64,000 nucleotides of DNA from an uncultured Eubacteriales bacterium (GCA_948512295.1 CAOQRA010000002.1:1-64000); one strand, 5' to 3'. Positions 7,601-16,395 are shown, counted from the stretch's first letter. Numbers and translations: made by a program. Notes: generated from the letters alone by a model not told the origin.

Positions 7601-10234
7601 GATTAAAGCATTTGCATAAAATTCCATGGAATTTGTCAAATCAAGTTGCAAGCTAAGCTGCTGTGCGTCATAAATTTGTGTACGTTTATCATATACTTTT
7701 GCTGATGCAGAAATATCAAATTGTTTATCAGTGAAGTAGTTATATGTTGCATCAATTATTGGCAGTAGTAATGCTATGTCGCAATATTCTCCACTTAAAT
7801 CAAGTGTGGAAGGGTAGGAGTTAACTCTTGCATTGAGTTTGAAATCTTTTGAAACTACACTTAGTTTATCTAGCATTGAATCTACAAAACTTATTGTAAC
7901 GTTTGCATCTAGAGAAGTTAACACAAGTTCATCTTTACTTAGAGAGAGGTTTAAAGAATTGATTAATGTTTTGATATCAACTTGCGAGTTTTTATTTAAT
8001 AAATCCTCTATTTTAGCTTTAAGTTCATTAATTAAATTTGTGACATCTATACCTAAGGTGTTATTTATAAACTCTGTAACTTTATCAAGGTCGGAAAGTT
8101 TAAACATGAATTTTAGATTTGCAAGTTGTGTATAAACTATTCCATCTTTAAACATCAATTCTATTTTTATGTTTTGAATAGTAGTTTGTGCGTATGCAGT
8201 CAAACCGCTCGAATCATAGTTGATGGAGCCGTCAATATGGTAAAGTGTATTATCATAGTTAATGTCGGCATCTAATGTAAAGTAATATTTTTTGTTTTCG
8301 ATGTACTTTTTAATTGAACTCATAAGAGTAAGAACTTCATTCAATGGTGTAAATTCTGTAGCATCTACATCATCGATAGTTATATTTTCGCTTGTCAATA
8401 AATCAAGGTTTAATTGTACTTTGTCAAAATCGACGCTAAGTCCATTGATTACGTCGTTGTAATGTAAAACAAAACTAACATCATTATAAAGTTTAATTTC
8501 TAAGCCATCATTTATTTCTGTTAGAGATTTTACAAGCAAAGGGTTAACGTTTGGATTGATGATTAGTTTAAGCTCTTCCAATAACTCATTCAAGCTTGAG
8601 TCGGGAAGGACAACACCAAAACTTTCCACAAGGAACGTTTTGATAGGGGCTACATCGTTTATATCAGCCTTTATTTTAACATCTTTAACTTGTAAAAATA
8701 AGGTTTCATCTTGCAAATCAAGTTTCAAAATTTCATCATAGAAAGTAAGTTCAAAGTGCGCACGTAATTTGTCAGAATTAGCCACTTGAAAGTTAAACTG
8801 TGCATTGTAATCTGCAATATTTATATTTCCATTTCCGTAGATATAAGGCTTTTGGGAAGTGGCGAGTAAAGCATTGATAGCGGGGATAAATTTTTTAAGT
8901 TGAATGTAATTATCTTCCGTGGTTGAAAGGGCAACCTTTGTAGGTGCTGTCGTTTTAAGTCGGGCTTCTATATCAAAACCTTGATATGCGATTTCTGTAA
9001 GTTTATTAACTTCGACTCCAAATTGCAAGCTGCCGATATCACGGAGCTGTAAATAGTACATTTCGTCTACTTTTTCAAAGGCTTCTATTACGCTTAAGTC
9101 TATAGTGCTTAAGTCAGTTGTGCCTGCGTTTAAGTCAAGGTTTGGAATAACCTCTAGTAGATTACCATTTGACAGCGATTCTAATATTTTAACTATGTCA
9201 TTTAATGGCAAGTTTATATCAAAATTTTCCACTAAAAAGTTGTTTATAACATCGATGTCGCTGAGTGCAAAACTTGCGTAAATATTTCCAAGTTCAAAAT
9301 ACAAAACATTATTTTTTGCTATGACATTCAAGTCATTATCTAACAAAGACATGTGATATTTTGCTGAAAAGTCTTTTAAATTTGCACTAAAGTTGCCTTT
9401 TAACGATAAATTATTATGTTTAACATCTAAATCAAAGCCAATTTCATCTTGATTGATATAGTCAAGCGTTGCACCTAACACCTTAAAAAGATGTGTGGCT
9501 TCAATATAGTCGTTGTCAGCAGGTTCAATCACCGCGATGTCTTCATAGGCAAGTTTAGAAGAAAAGGCAATGCTTGTTCCATCTGAAATTGTCGTTTTGG
9601 GCATGCTGACTTCGCGTATGCTGTAATTGAGGTCACATACAAGCTTGATGGAACCTATGACTGGAACATTTATATTCAAGGTGATGTTATTTTCGCCTTT
9701 GGTTTCGGTTAGGTCGGAAAGCATTGCTAAAATATCGTTTGGATTAAGTGAGTTTAAATCAAGCCCGAGGCTTGGGATTTCAATATTTAAAACTGATAAT
9801 ATTTGATTAATAGAATCACCAAGATTATTTGTGTCAATTTTAAACTTTGCATTTAAGGTTTCCAAAAATAGCACGCTGTTTTTATAGTTTATAGCTATGT
9901 CAAAAAACTGATTATTTGTTAAAACAGTCAGTACTCCGTTTACAGCCAAATCAGTAAGTCCATCAGTCAAATCAACTTCGGCATTTAAAAGCAGGGTGGT
10001 TTTTGAGGACAGAGTTTCAATGTCAATTTTAAGGTCGACTAGTTGCAGGTAATCAACTTCGGTAAAGTTTTGATAAATGTGGCTAAGTTGTGGGGCAATG
10101 TATATTTCTTCAGTTTTATTGCCGTTTCCTACTGGAGAGAGAAAGATGATCCCGACAGCAGTTCCAAGAGTTATCAAAAAATACGCAAGTGTATAACTGA
10201 CCATTTTCCCAAATCGCTTTAGAAAATTCTTCAT
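4667..10234 (-). CDS. Giant surface protein with InlB-type beta repeats at the C-terminus
   Basis: The 1855-residue protein starts with Lys/Arg residues and a membrane helix (about residues 13-33), consistent with a signal anchor. Residues 40-1300 are a series of strand-rich modules of roughly 200 residues that recur with motifs such as DINYDNTLY and LNLDLLTS. From about residue 1340 on there are several Listeria-Bacteroides (InlB B) repeats, each ending in a signature like FDGWYSDSALTKPF...ITLHAKW. The last ends at the C-terminus in LYATWGVK. No LPXTG sorting motif is present, so attachment is probably through the N-terminal helix. It follows the 397-residue membrane protein by 15 bp and is likely in one operon with it. 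It probably acts at the cell surface in adhesion or matrix contact; the ligand is unknown. Confidence 0.85.
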   Translation of the reverse strand: MKNFLKRFGKMVSYTLAYFLITLGTAVGIIFLSPVGNGNKTEEIYIAPQLSHIYQNFTEVDYLQLVDLKIDIETLSSKTTLLLNAEVDLTDGLTDLAVNGVLTVLTNNQFFDIAINYKNSVLFLETLNAKFKIDTNNLGDSINQILSVLNIEIPSLGLDLNSLNPNDILAMLSDLTETKGENNITLNINVPVIGSIKLVCDLNYSIREVSMPKTTISDGTSIAFSSKLAYEDIAVIEPADNDYIEATHLFKVLGATLDYINQDEIGFDLDVKHNNLSLKGNFSANLKDFSAKYHMSLLDNDLNVIAKNNVLYFELGNIYASFALSDIDVINNFLVENFDINLPLNDIVKILESLSNGNLLEVIPNLDLNAGTTDLSTIDLSVIEAFEKVDEMYYLQLRDIGSLQFGVEVNKLTEIAYQGFDIEARLKTTAPTKVALSTTEDNYIQLKKFIPAINALLATSQKPYIYGNGNINIADYNAQFNFQVANSDKLRAHFELTFYDEILKLDLQDETLFLQVKDVKIKADINDVAPIKTFLVESFGVVLPDSSLNELLEELKLIINPNVNPLLVKSLTEINDGLEIKLYNDVSFVLHYNDVINGLSVDFDKVQLNLDLLTSENITIDDVDATEFTPLNEVLTLMSSIKKYIENKKYYFTLDADINYDNTLYHIDGSINYDSSGLTAYAQTTIQNIKIELMFKDGIVYTQLANLKFMFKLSDLDKVTEFINNTLGIDVTNLINELKAKIEDLLNKNSQVDIKTLINSLNLSLSKDELVLTSLDANVTISFVDSMLDKLSVVSKDFKLNARVNSYPSTLDLSGEYCDIALLLPIIDATYNYFTDKQFDISASAKVYDKRTQIYDAQQLSLQLDLTNSMEFYANALITGIKGTKTDGFKMAMNAALQNNYLYVDYNNLLIKLSSQDVKALLELVMNMMGMDTNLIPSLGNFSSNDTFDFNSLIALLPSINMGNALQMLNVIKSIKVENNSLSLILDGSFISSDERAENMSIKLVTDGKTLVSLDITNIYTGVTNEEHFDLHINFNEFNGITKIDTSKNYVNLSGTENVQDGESGLIKLIKSAINTAELQNFEINGTLNINLKVPVIGNINWNIPINAQIKIVDGKPEVMAVIGAIPVVNLLVYNLNDDASFGVTNLPKNRMAYIYYKDEYLYFYRHESAGNKSYERKLKAHIDTVSSDILYYVQLLTGFNDDIIGAIRKSLEIEHDINLGNIIRNFTISEDKNSCSLVLNMQEVTGDDKMGDMGIGLGIVKASNGKDYIGNIKFSMNMPFTNSIQMDMTSNDIAVSNLEQSIAGQELDFTQLYNYINEYPYKENVEWDAKNGEWKQTNERQFTVTFDTGCEQQFNSVTGKLGTEFTLPTMGNREVVTATDKDVYRFDGWYSDSALTKPFTEGIIPRYDITLHAKWTPIEQKRTINFYNGENLIDSQYGDVGVALKIVEVPQFIEVIENDYLYKKEFIGWVDEDGLPITKIPSYSTSLYANYKTYDYLKEYTLSFDTGVGLPLGSIQLFNSYSAEAYLSNYDYSDRVINADGVTTTYKFAGWYLDAAFTREFDFIMPSEDLTIFAKWETTNKVYQHKFIVYDNGEIAFSTLLAEGASISLPNTIKMNENTKWFADASYNNETYLPTTMPNEDVVLHIRNKYDVNYNYYVFENGTHCEKRVNLSLYQGETFALPEQTDYEFDTYKDGHLYRRMYYSFDGYIANGYKFTTFIVPNENINISSNVKEDYKNYYQVSFDTTFVKVDAWNDNDNKFTGKISCKSPATKVDSFYVLDGTTINPSNYNATAVYDYTAAWITKTHTFEVKTWNTSGCNNICAEATGTSNKKYTPLTELIITSNTTLYATWGVK

Positions 10235-10249
10235 GCTCTTCTCCTCCTT

Positions 10250-11443
10250 TTATCCTTTGTAGGGCAAGTCAACTTGCTCATTAAATGTGTAGTCAATGGT
10301 AAGCGTGCCTAAGCAAGCTGCTGCAATGCCGTATTTTACAGTGTAACTTTCTTCAATTTGAGTTTGGACAAAGTTCCAATTCTCATCTATAAAAACTTTT
10401 ATTTTGATTTTATTAAATATAGGGTAATCTGCAAGCCCGCTTGTAAGCTTGACTTGTTTGTAGTAATATGCTGCTGCAGGAATGGCATCAAGTTCCATTT
10501 CAAAGCTGTACACATTGCTTTCGTTAAGTAAAGTTTGTTCAATTTTAATATCGTTTTCATTTTTAATCGTTTTAGATGACACGATATATGGACTAAGTAC
10601 GTTAGGCAGGCTTCCATTTTCTTGTTTAAACTCGTCTGCGGTGTAATTTGTAACCGCTCCAGTCCAATCAGCAGTTGTGTCTGTAATATTGTTACCTTGT
10701 ATGAGCTTGACATTATTACCATTTTTATTGTAAACCGCGCAAATGGCAAGAGTAAGCATACCTTTACTTTGACTTGACAATTGATAGGTATTTCCGTCAT
10801 ACGCACGTATGCTATAAACAGATTGAGTAATTCCCATTGTGGTAACGCCGCCTTTGCTTTCAAGATAGAAAGAATTTGCAAGAGATGCTTTGTAGGTGGC
10901 AAGTGCATAGTTTTCGCTTGCCGAGTAGTCAAGAGGGGATTTGCCTCTATCTTTTAATATGTTATCAAAGTTTTGTTTATCTGCGTCGTTGTCGCTTCCA
11001 AGAATGTGCGTCATCATGGCGTTAGTATCATCTAAATATGGCGTTACATCAGCAGGATAGACGTCGCTACTAAACATGCTGTCGGTGTAATTTTTGTACC
11101 AGCCGCCAAGTATGGAACCAGAAACCACTCCCAGTACAAGGACGACAGCAATTTTAAACATTCTTTTTTTCCAACTCGCCTTTTTAGCTTGCAACTTTTT
11201 AGCGGAGATGTAACTAACTTTAGGAGGGCTTGCTGCGCGTTTTAATTTTCTGTAGGGCTTATGCTTAAAAAGACTTTTTTGTTCTTTTGCCACGGTTACA
11301 GGAGTAAGCGTGGCAGAAAAATCATCTTCTATCTGTCCAACGGCAAAAGAGCCAGGCGCAGGAGCCTCGCTTTCATTTTTATGTATATCTATTGCAACGA
11401 CATTATCCCCAAGTGTTTGAGGTTTGTCTAATTTATTACTCAT
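10250..11443 (-). CDS. Single-pass membrane protein upstream of the giant surface protein
   Basis: The 397-residue protein has a basic cytoplasmic N-terminus of about 95 residues rich in Lys/Ala, one membrane helix at about residues 97-115 (IAVVLVLGVVSGSILGGW), and a large strand-rich external domain. The upstream region 11444-11706 is very AT-rich and carries the promoter area. The stop is 15 bp before the 1855-residue gene, so the two are probably co-transcribed and may form one envelope complex. I do not recognise the family. Confidence 0.7.
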   Translation of the reverse strand: MSNKLDKPQTLGDNVVAIDIHKNESEAPAPGSFAVGQIEDDFSATLTPVTVAKEQKSLFKHKPYRKLKRAASPPKVSYISAKKLQAKKASWKKRMFKIAVVLVLGVVSGSILGGWYKNYTDSMFSSDVYPADVTPYLDDTNAMMTHILGSDNDADKQNFDNILKDRGKSPLDYSASENYALATYKASLANSFYLESKGGVTTMGITQSVYSIRAYDGNTYQLSSQSKGMLTLAICAVYNKNGNNVKLIQGNNITDTTADWTGAVTNYTADEFKQENGSLPNVLSPYIVSSKTIKNENDIKIEQTLLNESNVYSFEMELDAIPAAAYYYKQVKLTSGLADYPIFNKIKIKVFIDENWNFVQTQIEESYTVKYGIAAACLGTLTIDYTFNEQVDLPYKG

Positions 11444-11706
11444 ATTGAATCCTATTTAAAGGGCTAATTTTTATATTTGGAAAACAGTGTTCGTTTTTAA
11501 ACCCTGTGAAATTATATATTAATATTTGATATATATAAATATATCATCTTTAATATATCATATTTAGGTGAGACTGTCAACAAATTTTCGACTTTTATAT
11601 AAATAGTTTGAACTTTTTTAAAATTTTTATAGAATAATGTATAAATATTCAAAAATTGTTTGGTTTATGCAAAAAAATGTGCTATTATGTAATCAAGGAG
11701 AGAAAA

Positions 11707-12384
11707 ATGACTAAGTATAGCGTGGTGAATGACTTAATGGAAAGAAATATTGAAATCGAGGGCGAGGAGTATTACGCGGTACTTTGTGCGTTTGTTAAAA
11801 AAATCTCTGCACTTAATGAGATTGAAATGAAAGATGAAAGAAATCTATTAAAAGCGGCGGCAAGATATGAAGTGACGGGTGATGAAGAGGCTTTAACCCT
11901 TCTTAATAAAGCCCTAAGTGCTTATTTAGAGGGGCTAGATAAAGAGGTTGTTCAATTATGCATGTCTAAAGCGGAAAATGCCGAAAAAATCGAGGCTTTA
12001 AATGATTTTGCCATATTGCTTGGCGCTCAAAGGCGTATAAACGAAAACATTTTTAGAAGCAGGCAGTATGCGGACATAAATGACATTTTGCTTGCTGAGC
12101 GTGAAAGCTATGATGTCAACAAGTCATTCTTTAAAAATCTTATCAAACTTGCATATAATGACGATAATTTAGAAACTTTTATTCGTAAATCAGCAGGACA
12201 AGTTTCCACTCCAATGGAAGCAATCAAGACCATGGTTAAAAGCAATCTTGAAACCGAGCAAGATAAATTTTTAGATCAACAATGCAAGTACGTAGGAAAC
12301 GCTGTCAGCCTTATAGTTGAGGACTGCAGCCGTATACTTATGCATAAAAACAATGCAAATGAAGCAGTATTACAGGCAAGCTGA
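11707..12384 (+). CDS. Helical hypothetical protein
   Basis: The start is set at ATG 11707, which follows AAGGAG at seven bases; an upstream ATG in the same frame lacks a ribosome binding site. The product has 225 residues, is nearly all helix-forming, soluble and acidic. No enzyme motif is visible. It precedes the rplM-rpsI operon but has its own start region and is separated from the rplM promoter by about 30 bp. Confidence 0.65.
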   Translation: MTKYSVVNDLMERNIEIEGEEYYAVLCAFVKKISALNEIEMKDERNLLKAAARYEVTGDEEALTLLNKALSAYLEGLDKEVVQLCMSKAENAEKIEALNDFAILLGAQRRINENIFRSRQYADINDILLAERESYDVNKSFFKNLIKLAYNDDNLETFIRKSAGQVSTPMEAIKTMVKSNLETEQDKFLDQQCKYVGNAVSLIVEDCSRILMHKNNANEAVLQAS

Positions 12385-12414
12385 CAAAAAAATTTACAAA
12401 TTTTGCAAAAATGC

Positions 12415-12443
12415 TTGACATTAGCTTTTATATTATATAAAAT
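12415..12443 (+). promoter_or_regulatory. Promoter of rplM-rpsI
   Basis: TTGACA (12415-12420), 17-bp spacer, TAAAAT (12438-12443). Confidence 0.75.
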
Positions 12444-12447
12444 ATAT

Positions 12448-12525
12448 ACGTCTTAGTTTAAGGCGTTTTTTGTTTGCACTAGCCCCGTGAACAAATAAGC
12501 CCACTTTCAGACAAATTTTTGGAGG
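12448..12525 (+). promoter_or_regulatory. Candidate ribosomal protein L13 leader RNA
   Basis: The transcript between promoter and rplM has a stem ACGTCTTA/TAAGGCGT and a second hairpin formed by TTTGTTTGCAC and GTGAACAAA. Position and fold match the L13 leader known in low-GC Gram-positives, where L13 represses its own operon. The assignment is from memory of the family pattern, without a covariance search. Confidence 0.55.
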
Positions 12526-12531
12526 AAAATA

Positions 12532-12975
12532 ATGAAAACATATATGGCAAAACCACAAGATGTTCAAAGAAAATGGTTTGTTATTGATGCCACCAACATC
12601 CCTCTTGGCAGACTTGCAAGCCAAGTAGCAGACATCTTGACAGGAAAAAATAAAACAATCTATACTCCTCATGTAGACACTGGTGATTTTGTAGTTGTAA
12701 TCAATTCTGACAAGGTCGCTCTCACTGGCAAAAAGCTTGAGGATAAAAAATGGTATTATCATACTGGTTATATAGGCGGTCTTAAAGAGGTTGCTTATGA
12801 TAAGCTCATGGCAGAGAACTCTGACAAGGCAGTCGTAAAAGCTGTAAAGGGTATGCTTCCTAAAACAACTCTTGGCAGAAAACAAATCACAAGACTTCAT
12901 GTATATAAAGACGCACAGCATAAACATGAGGCTCAACAACCAGAGGTAATCACAATTAAAGGAGCAAGAAACTAA
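12532..12975 (+). CDS. rplM: 50S ribosomal protein L13
   Basis: The 147-residue protein is full length and carries the L13 signature: IPLGRLAS near residue 25, HTGYIGGLK, and [10 protein letters not shown] towards the C-terminus. It binds 23S rRNA early in 50S assembly. A GGAGG site precedes ATG 12532. The stop codon overlaps the rpsI start by one base (TAATG), which indicates translational coupling. The operon is preceded by a structured leader and probably autoregulated. Confidence 0.98.
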   Translation: MKTYMAKPQDVQRKWFVIDATNIPLGRLASQVADILTGKNKTIYTPHVDTGDFVVVINSDKVALTGKKLEDKKWYYHTGYIGGLKEVAYDKLMAENSDKAVVKAVKGMLPKTTLGRKQITRLHVYKDAQHKHEAQQPEVITIKGARN

Positions 12976-13391
12976 TGGCAGAGAAAAAAGTAAACAAAGT
13001 GGCAAACACTCAAATTATTTCAACTGGAAGAAGAAAAAAGTCTATTGCAAGAGTTAGACTTGTGCCTGGCAACGGCAAAATTACTGTAAATGGTCGTGAA
13101 CTTGCAGATTATCTTCAACTTAACACTCTAATCTTAGTTGCACGTAGACCTTTAGAACTTACAAATACTGCAAGCAAATTTGACGTAATTGCAAGAGTTG
13201 TAGGCGGCGGTGTGTCTGGTCAAGCTGGTGCAATCAGCCATGGCATTGCAAGAGCACTTGTTAAAGCAAGCGAAACTTATAAGAAAGAACTTAAAGATGC
13301 GGGACTTCTTACTCGTGACCCAAGAATGAAAGAGCGTAAGAAGTACGGCTTAAAGAAAGCTCGTAAAGCATCACAATTCAGTAAACGTTAA
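12975..13391 (+). CDS. rpsI: 30S ribosomal protein S9
   Basis: The 138-residue S9 has the [12 protein letters not shown] start, the [19 protein letters not shown] core and the basic C-terminal tail ending SQFSKR, which reaches the P-site tRNA. The start overlaps the rplM stop. An intrinsic terminator ends the operon just downstream. Confidence 0.98.
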   Translation: MAEKKVNKVANTQIISTGRRKKSIARVRLVPGNGKITVNGRELADYLQLNTLILVARRPLELTNTASKFDVIARVVGGGVSGQAGAISHGIARALVKASETYKKELKDAGLLTRDPRMKERKKYGLKKARKASQFSKR

Positions 13392-13401
13392 AATTTACAA
13401 A

Positions 13402-13427
13402 AAATCATCCTTTTGGATGATTTTTTT
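13402..13427 (+). terminator. Terminator of rplM-rpsI
   Basis: AAATCATCC-TTTT-GGATGATTT followed by seven T. Confidence 0.9.
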
Positions 13428-13515
13428 GTTCTCCATATTACAAGTTCAATTATTCCATAATAGGTATGTTGTATAGCAAATTTTAACAATAATATAAGAA
13501 TTTTTAAAATAAGTA

Positions 13516-13544
13516 TTGACATATTGTTCCGTATATGGTATAGT
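13516..13544 (+). promoter_or_regulatory. Promoter of the gene at 13567
   Basis: TTGACA (13516-13521), 17-bp spacer, TATAGT (13539-13544). Confidence 0.75.
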
Positions 13545-13566
13545 ATTGTCATAAGAGGAGGGGATT

Positions 13567-14463
13567 ATGACAAAACAAGAATTTATCAAAATTATAGAGG
13601 AGTGCAATGCAACAAAAGACATTGCTTTTGTTGCGCAAAAAGCGAAAGAAGTGGTTGCTACAAAAAAACCGTATTTTATTTGCGATTTTGCTGAGTTTGT
13701 TACGCTTTCTGATACGCCAGAGGTTATGCCAATTTTGGAGGATGGTATGATTGCAACTGACGACATCGTGCATTGCTATGAATTTGCCTTTGATATGGCT
13801 GACCATGACAAGAAATTCAATTTGAAAAGATTTGAGGATTTGATTATTAAGCACAAACTGGGAAAGATTGAATATTACTTCCTTGAGTGTGTAAAAGGGT
13901 GTGATTGTTTGAAAATGTTTGAGGCTTTTACAATGTGCGCACCAAGCAAATGGCTTCGTGCTTTTAGCGAAAATGAGGAACTTGCATATTTGAACAAAAA
14001 TCCAGAAGGGTTTGAGGCTTTGATTGTTGCAAGAGAAGGCGAGGAAGAGAGAGTAAGGACTCATTTGACACCTGAGGAAAGAGTGGATATTATCAAGCAA
14101 TCTATTTATTCTCGCAAGCCAATTTCAATAAATGATGCGGCTGAATACACTGCGCAAACTCAAGAGGAGATTGATGCACTTTTTGAGTCTATGATGGCAA
14201 CAGATGACCTATTACATATCTATGAACTTTATTGCTCTGTGCCAGCGCTGACCGACGAGCAAAAATTAATAATCCTTGACTATTTAAAAAACAATGATTA
14301 TCTCAACAGTGCAAAATATATGTATTATGTTTCTGCTTACACCGATTTGCCTGTGGCGGAAGTTGAAAAAATGCTAGAAAGTGCAAGGAAAACTGGAAAT
14401 ACTGAATATATAGAAAAGATTGAAAAAGTGTTGCAAGCGAAACAAGAAAGCGAAAGCGAATAA
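13567..14463 (+). CDS. Hypothetical helical-repeat protein
   Basis: The 298-residue soluble protein has an internal duplication. A segment MIATDDIVHCYEF near residue 60 recurs as MMATDDLLHIYEL near residue 212, each followed by a helical stretch, which suggests two copies of an alpha-helical repeat unit. There is no catalytic motif. The start is ATG 13567 after GAGGAGGGG, behind a strong promoter, and the gene is monocistronic. It could be a scaffold or protein-binding module; the function is unknown. Confidence 0.7.
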   Translation: MTKQEFIKIIEECNATKDIAFVAQKAKEVVATKKPYFICDFAEFVTLSDTPEVMPILEDGMIATDDIVHCYEFAFDMADHDKKFNLKRFEDLIIKHKLGKIEYYFLECVKGCDCLKMFEAFTMCAPSKWLRAFSENEELAYLNKNPEGFEALIVAREGEEERVRTHLTPEERVDIIKQSIYSRKPISINDAAEYTAQTQEEIDALFESMMATDDLLHIYELYCSVPALTDEQKLIILDYLKNNDYLNSAKYMYYVSAYTDLPVAEVEKMLESARKTGNTEYIEKIEKVLQAKQESESE

Positions 14464-14466
14464 AAT

Positions 14467-14493
14467 ACAAGGGGGTTAGCCCTCTTGTTTTTT
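14467..14493. terminator. Terminator between convergent genes
   Basis: ACAAGGGGG and GCCCTCTTGT pair imperfectly, then a T tract. It lies between two convergent genes and overlaps the end of the minus-strand gene. Confidence 0.6.
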
Positions 14494-15864
14494 ATTTATT
14501 ATTTTCTTAATAGTTACGGCTACGCTTTCTAAATATTCTATTGCCATTTTATAGTCGTCAATTTGTTTTTTATTGAATGTAATGAAGCCACGCCCGATGT
14601 CATTTGTTTCATAGTCAACGACAGCAACTTCGTCATCAAACAAAATATATCCGCTTTTGATAATGTTCAAAACTTTTGGGTTTTCTTTTTGCAGTTTTTT
14701 TACATCGACAAAATAGCTGCAAGGTAGGGTCTTCTTAATAAAATCCATCAAAAGATGTTCTTTCTTGAGCTTTGGCATGTCGTTGATGTCGAAGATGAAC
14801 ACGCGCTTAAAATCAAGTCCTTTTTGCATAGCCTCGATATTGTATTCTCTGAAGCGTTTTTCAAGCGGGTCGTCTATCCACTCGTTTGGCATCATCATGG
14901 AGATTGCTCGAATTTTTTTAGTTTGCTCGCTCGTGAAAAACTTCTCAATGTATTTGTAGAAAATCCCTGTTTGCAAAAATTCAGTTTTGGACTGCTCGTC
15001 AACTTGCAAATAACCTCCATCGGAGATAAGGTATGTGCCAGTGGTGTATCGGTGAGCGGTTAGAAACAAATAAATGTCCTCGGCTATTTCATCAGGTATC
15101 CCTAAGCGCTTCATAGGAATTGATTCAATGGCTTTCTTAAACGCATTGTCAAAGCCCATGCTACCAATCCAGCCTGTTTTAATACTATTAATTCTTACGC
15201 CATATCGTTCACTATACACATTACAGAGTGAAGAGATTAAATTGATTTTTGCAGCTTGTGCGGAGGCATAAGCAGAAGCGCCAAACGAACCCCTGTCAGA
15301 TTCTACACTGGATAAGAGCACAATACTTGACGAGTAATCCATTTTTTTAACAAGCTCGCGAATTAAGATGTTTGGCGCGAACAAGTTTATACGGAAACTT
15401 TTTTCAAATTCATCGTAATCAAATTCGTCTACATTTTCAAGATTGAAATATAGTTCACATACAACAAGTCCTGCGAGAGTATCTTTAACGCTGTCACAAA
15501 CTTTGATAATGTCTTTTGCGTCTTCAAAATTGACAGATTTTAACACTAGATTGCGATGTTGTAGTTCAATAGGTGGCGCTTCCTGTGAGGAGCAAAGTCC
15601 TATTACTTTAAAATTCTTAGACAAAAGCAGATGAATTAAACTTTTACCAATATCGTTTGAAACTCCAGCCACAACTATTGTCTTACGTTCTTCCTCTTTA
15701 ATAGTTCTTTTGTCAGATGGCTTTTGAGCAAACTTTGGAATGCACCATTGTTTGCCGATTTTGATAGCTCCCTCAATTTGTTCGTTCATACATAAAGCTC
15801 GAACGCGACGTTCTGAGATTTCCCATATTTTAGCAGCTTCGCTAATTGAAATATAATTATCCAT
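14476..15864 (-). CDS. HTH-SDR fusion: MerR/excisionase-like HTH plus short-chain dehydrogenase and an extra C-terminal domain
   Basis: The 462-residue protein has three parts. Residues 1-50 form an excisionase/MerR-like HTH (ISISEAAKIWEISERRVRALC). Residues about 63-290 are a short-chain dehydrogenase fold with a nucleotide-binding turn VVAGVSNDIGKS, a SSVES serine, an SAYASAQAAK catalytic Tyr-x-x-x-Lys-like segment and the usual GGYL end. Residues 300-462 are a separate alpha/beta domain I do not recognise. The gene has its own promoter, and the ATG lies only six bases after the -10, implying a leaderless mRNA. A redox-sensing transcription factor is a reasonable hypothesis, similar in concept to NmrA-type sensors. 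Whether it still reduces a substrate is not known. Confidence 0.8.
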   Translation of the reverse strand: MDNYISISEAAKIWEISERRVRALCMNEQIEGAIKIGKQWCIPKFAQKPSDKRTIKEEERKTIVVAGVSNDIGKSLIHLLLSKNFKVIGLCSSQEAPPIELQHRNLVLKSVNFEDAKDIIKVCDSVKDTLAGLVVCELYFNLENVDEFDYDEFEKSFRINLFAPNILIRELVKKMDYSSSIVLLSSVESDRGSFGASAYASAQAAKINLISSLCNVYSERYGVRINSIKTGWIGSMGFDNAFKKAIESIPMKRLGIPDEIAEDIYLFLTAHRYTTGTYLISDGGYLQVDEQSKTEFLQTGIFYKYIEKFFTSEQTKKIRAISMMMPNEWIDDPLEKRFREYNIEAMQKGLDFKRVFIFDINDMPKLKKEHLLMDFIKKTLPCSYFVDVKKLQKENPKVLNIIKSGYILFDDEVAVVDYETNDIGRGFITFNKKQIDDYKMAIEYLESVAVTIKKIINKKQEG

Positions 15865-15870
15865 ACATTA

Positions 15871-15899
15871 AATATACCATTTTAGGAATAATTTGTCAA
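15871..15899 (-). promoter_or_regulatory. Promoter of the HTH-SDR gene, leaderless
   Basis: On the minus strand TTGACA (15894-15899), a 17-bp spacer and TATATT (15871-15876) precede the ATG by six bases. The spacer carries an imperfect dyad (AAATTATTCC versus GGTATATTT), a possible autoregulatory site. Confidence 0.7.
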
Positions 15900-15982
15900 C
15901 ATTTTTGCTAGACGAAATTAATATGGTATAAAAACGCTTGTAATATTGGTTAGCGAGTATTATGTCAAACTTAAAGTCTACG

Positions 15983-16197
15983 TCATTCTGACGACGAAGC
16001 TGGAAGAATCTTTTGAATGAAATCAGTACACATACAAACAGAAAAGATCCTTCGACTGCGCGTTGCTCCGCTCAGGATGACATACACTGGGTTTGTCATT
16101 CTGTGGCTGCGCCGAAGAATCTTTTATATTAAGAGGGTAAACGAAAATTGTTAAAAAGATGTTTCGACTTCGGCTGACGCCTCCGCTCAACATGACA
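15983..16197. repeat. Cluster of dispersed palindromic repeats
   Basis: Four partial copies of the same unit alternate in orientation: GTCATTCTGACGACGAAG... at 15983, a reverse copy ending CTCAGGATGAC at 16080, GTCATTCTGTGGCTGCGCC at 16097, and another reverse copy ending CTCAACATGAC at 16197. Each runs from GTCATnCTGA to a GAAGAATCTT-like end. It is a small non-coding repeat family, more GC-rich than its surroundings. Related degenerate copies lie near 27968 and 29580. Confidence 0.75.
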
Positions 16198-16291
16198 ACG
16201 GAAACGCGCAGTATAGAATTCTCAACAAATGACAATATTTTTACTTAATTGTGCTAAAATATTTTTAAGATTTTTAATATTAGTCAATTAT

Positions 16292-16345
16292 AAAATCGCT
16301 ATAAGCCTTTAAAATAAAGGCTTATAGTGATTTTAAATTTTTTTG
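16292..16345 (+). terminator. Long hairpin with T tract, no gene directly upstream
   Basis: A stem of about 19 bp (16292-16310 with 16316-16334, core TAAGCCTTT/AAAGGCTTA) is followed by a T-rich stretch. It may terminate transcription through the repeat cluster, or insulate the MerR promoter just downstream. Confidence 0.55.
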
Positions 16346-16364
16346 AAAAATTTTGTAAAAACTA

Positions 16365-16395
16365 TTGACTCTCCAGTACACTGTAGTGTTATAAT
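16365..16395 (+). promoter_or_regulatory. MerR-type promoter with 19-bp spacer and operator dyad
   Basis: TTGACT (16365-16370) and TATAAT (16390-16395) are separated by 19 bp, the stretched spacing that MerR-family activators correct by DNA distortion. The spacer contains a dyad, ACTnCAGT...ACTGnAGT. It lies directly upstream of a MerR gene, so autoregulation is likely. Confidence 0.8.

Noticed and set aside
16023..16235. 70-residue minus-strand frame containing HPERSNAQSKDL
   Set aside because: It lies on the dispersed palindromic repeats and has no ribosome binding site. Such frames are known by-products of this repeat type.
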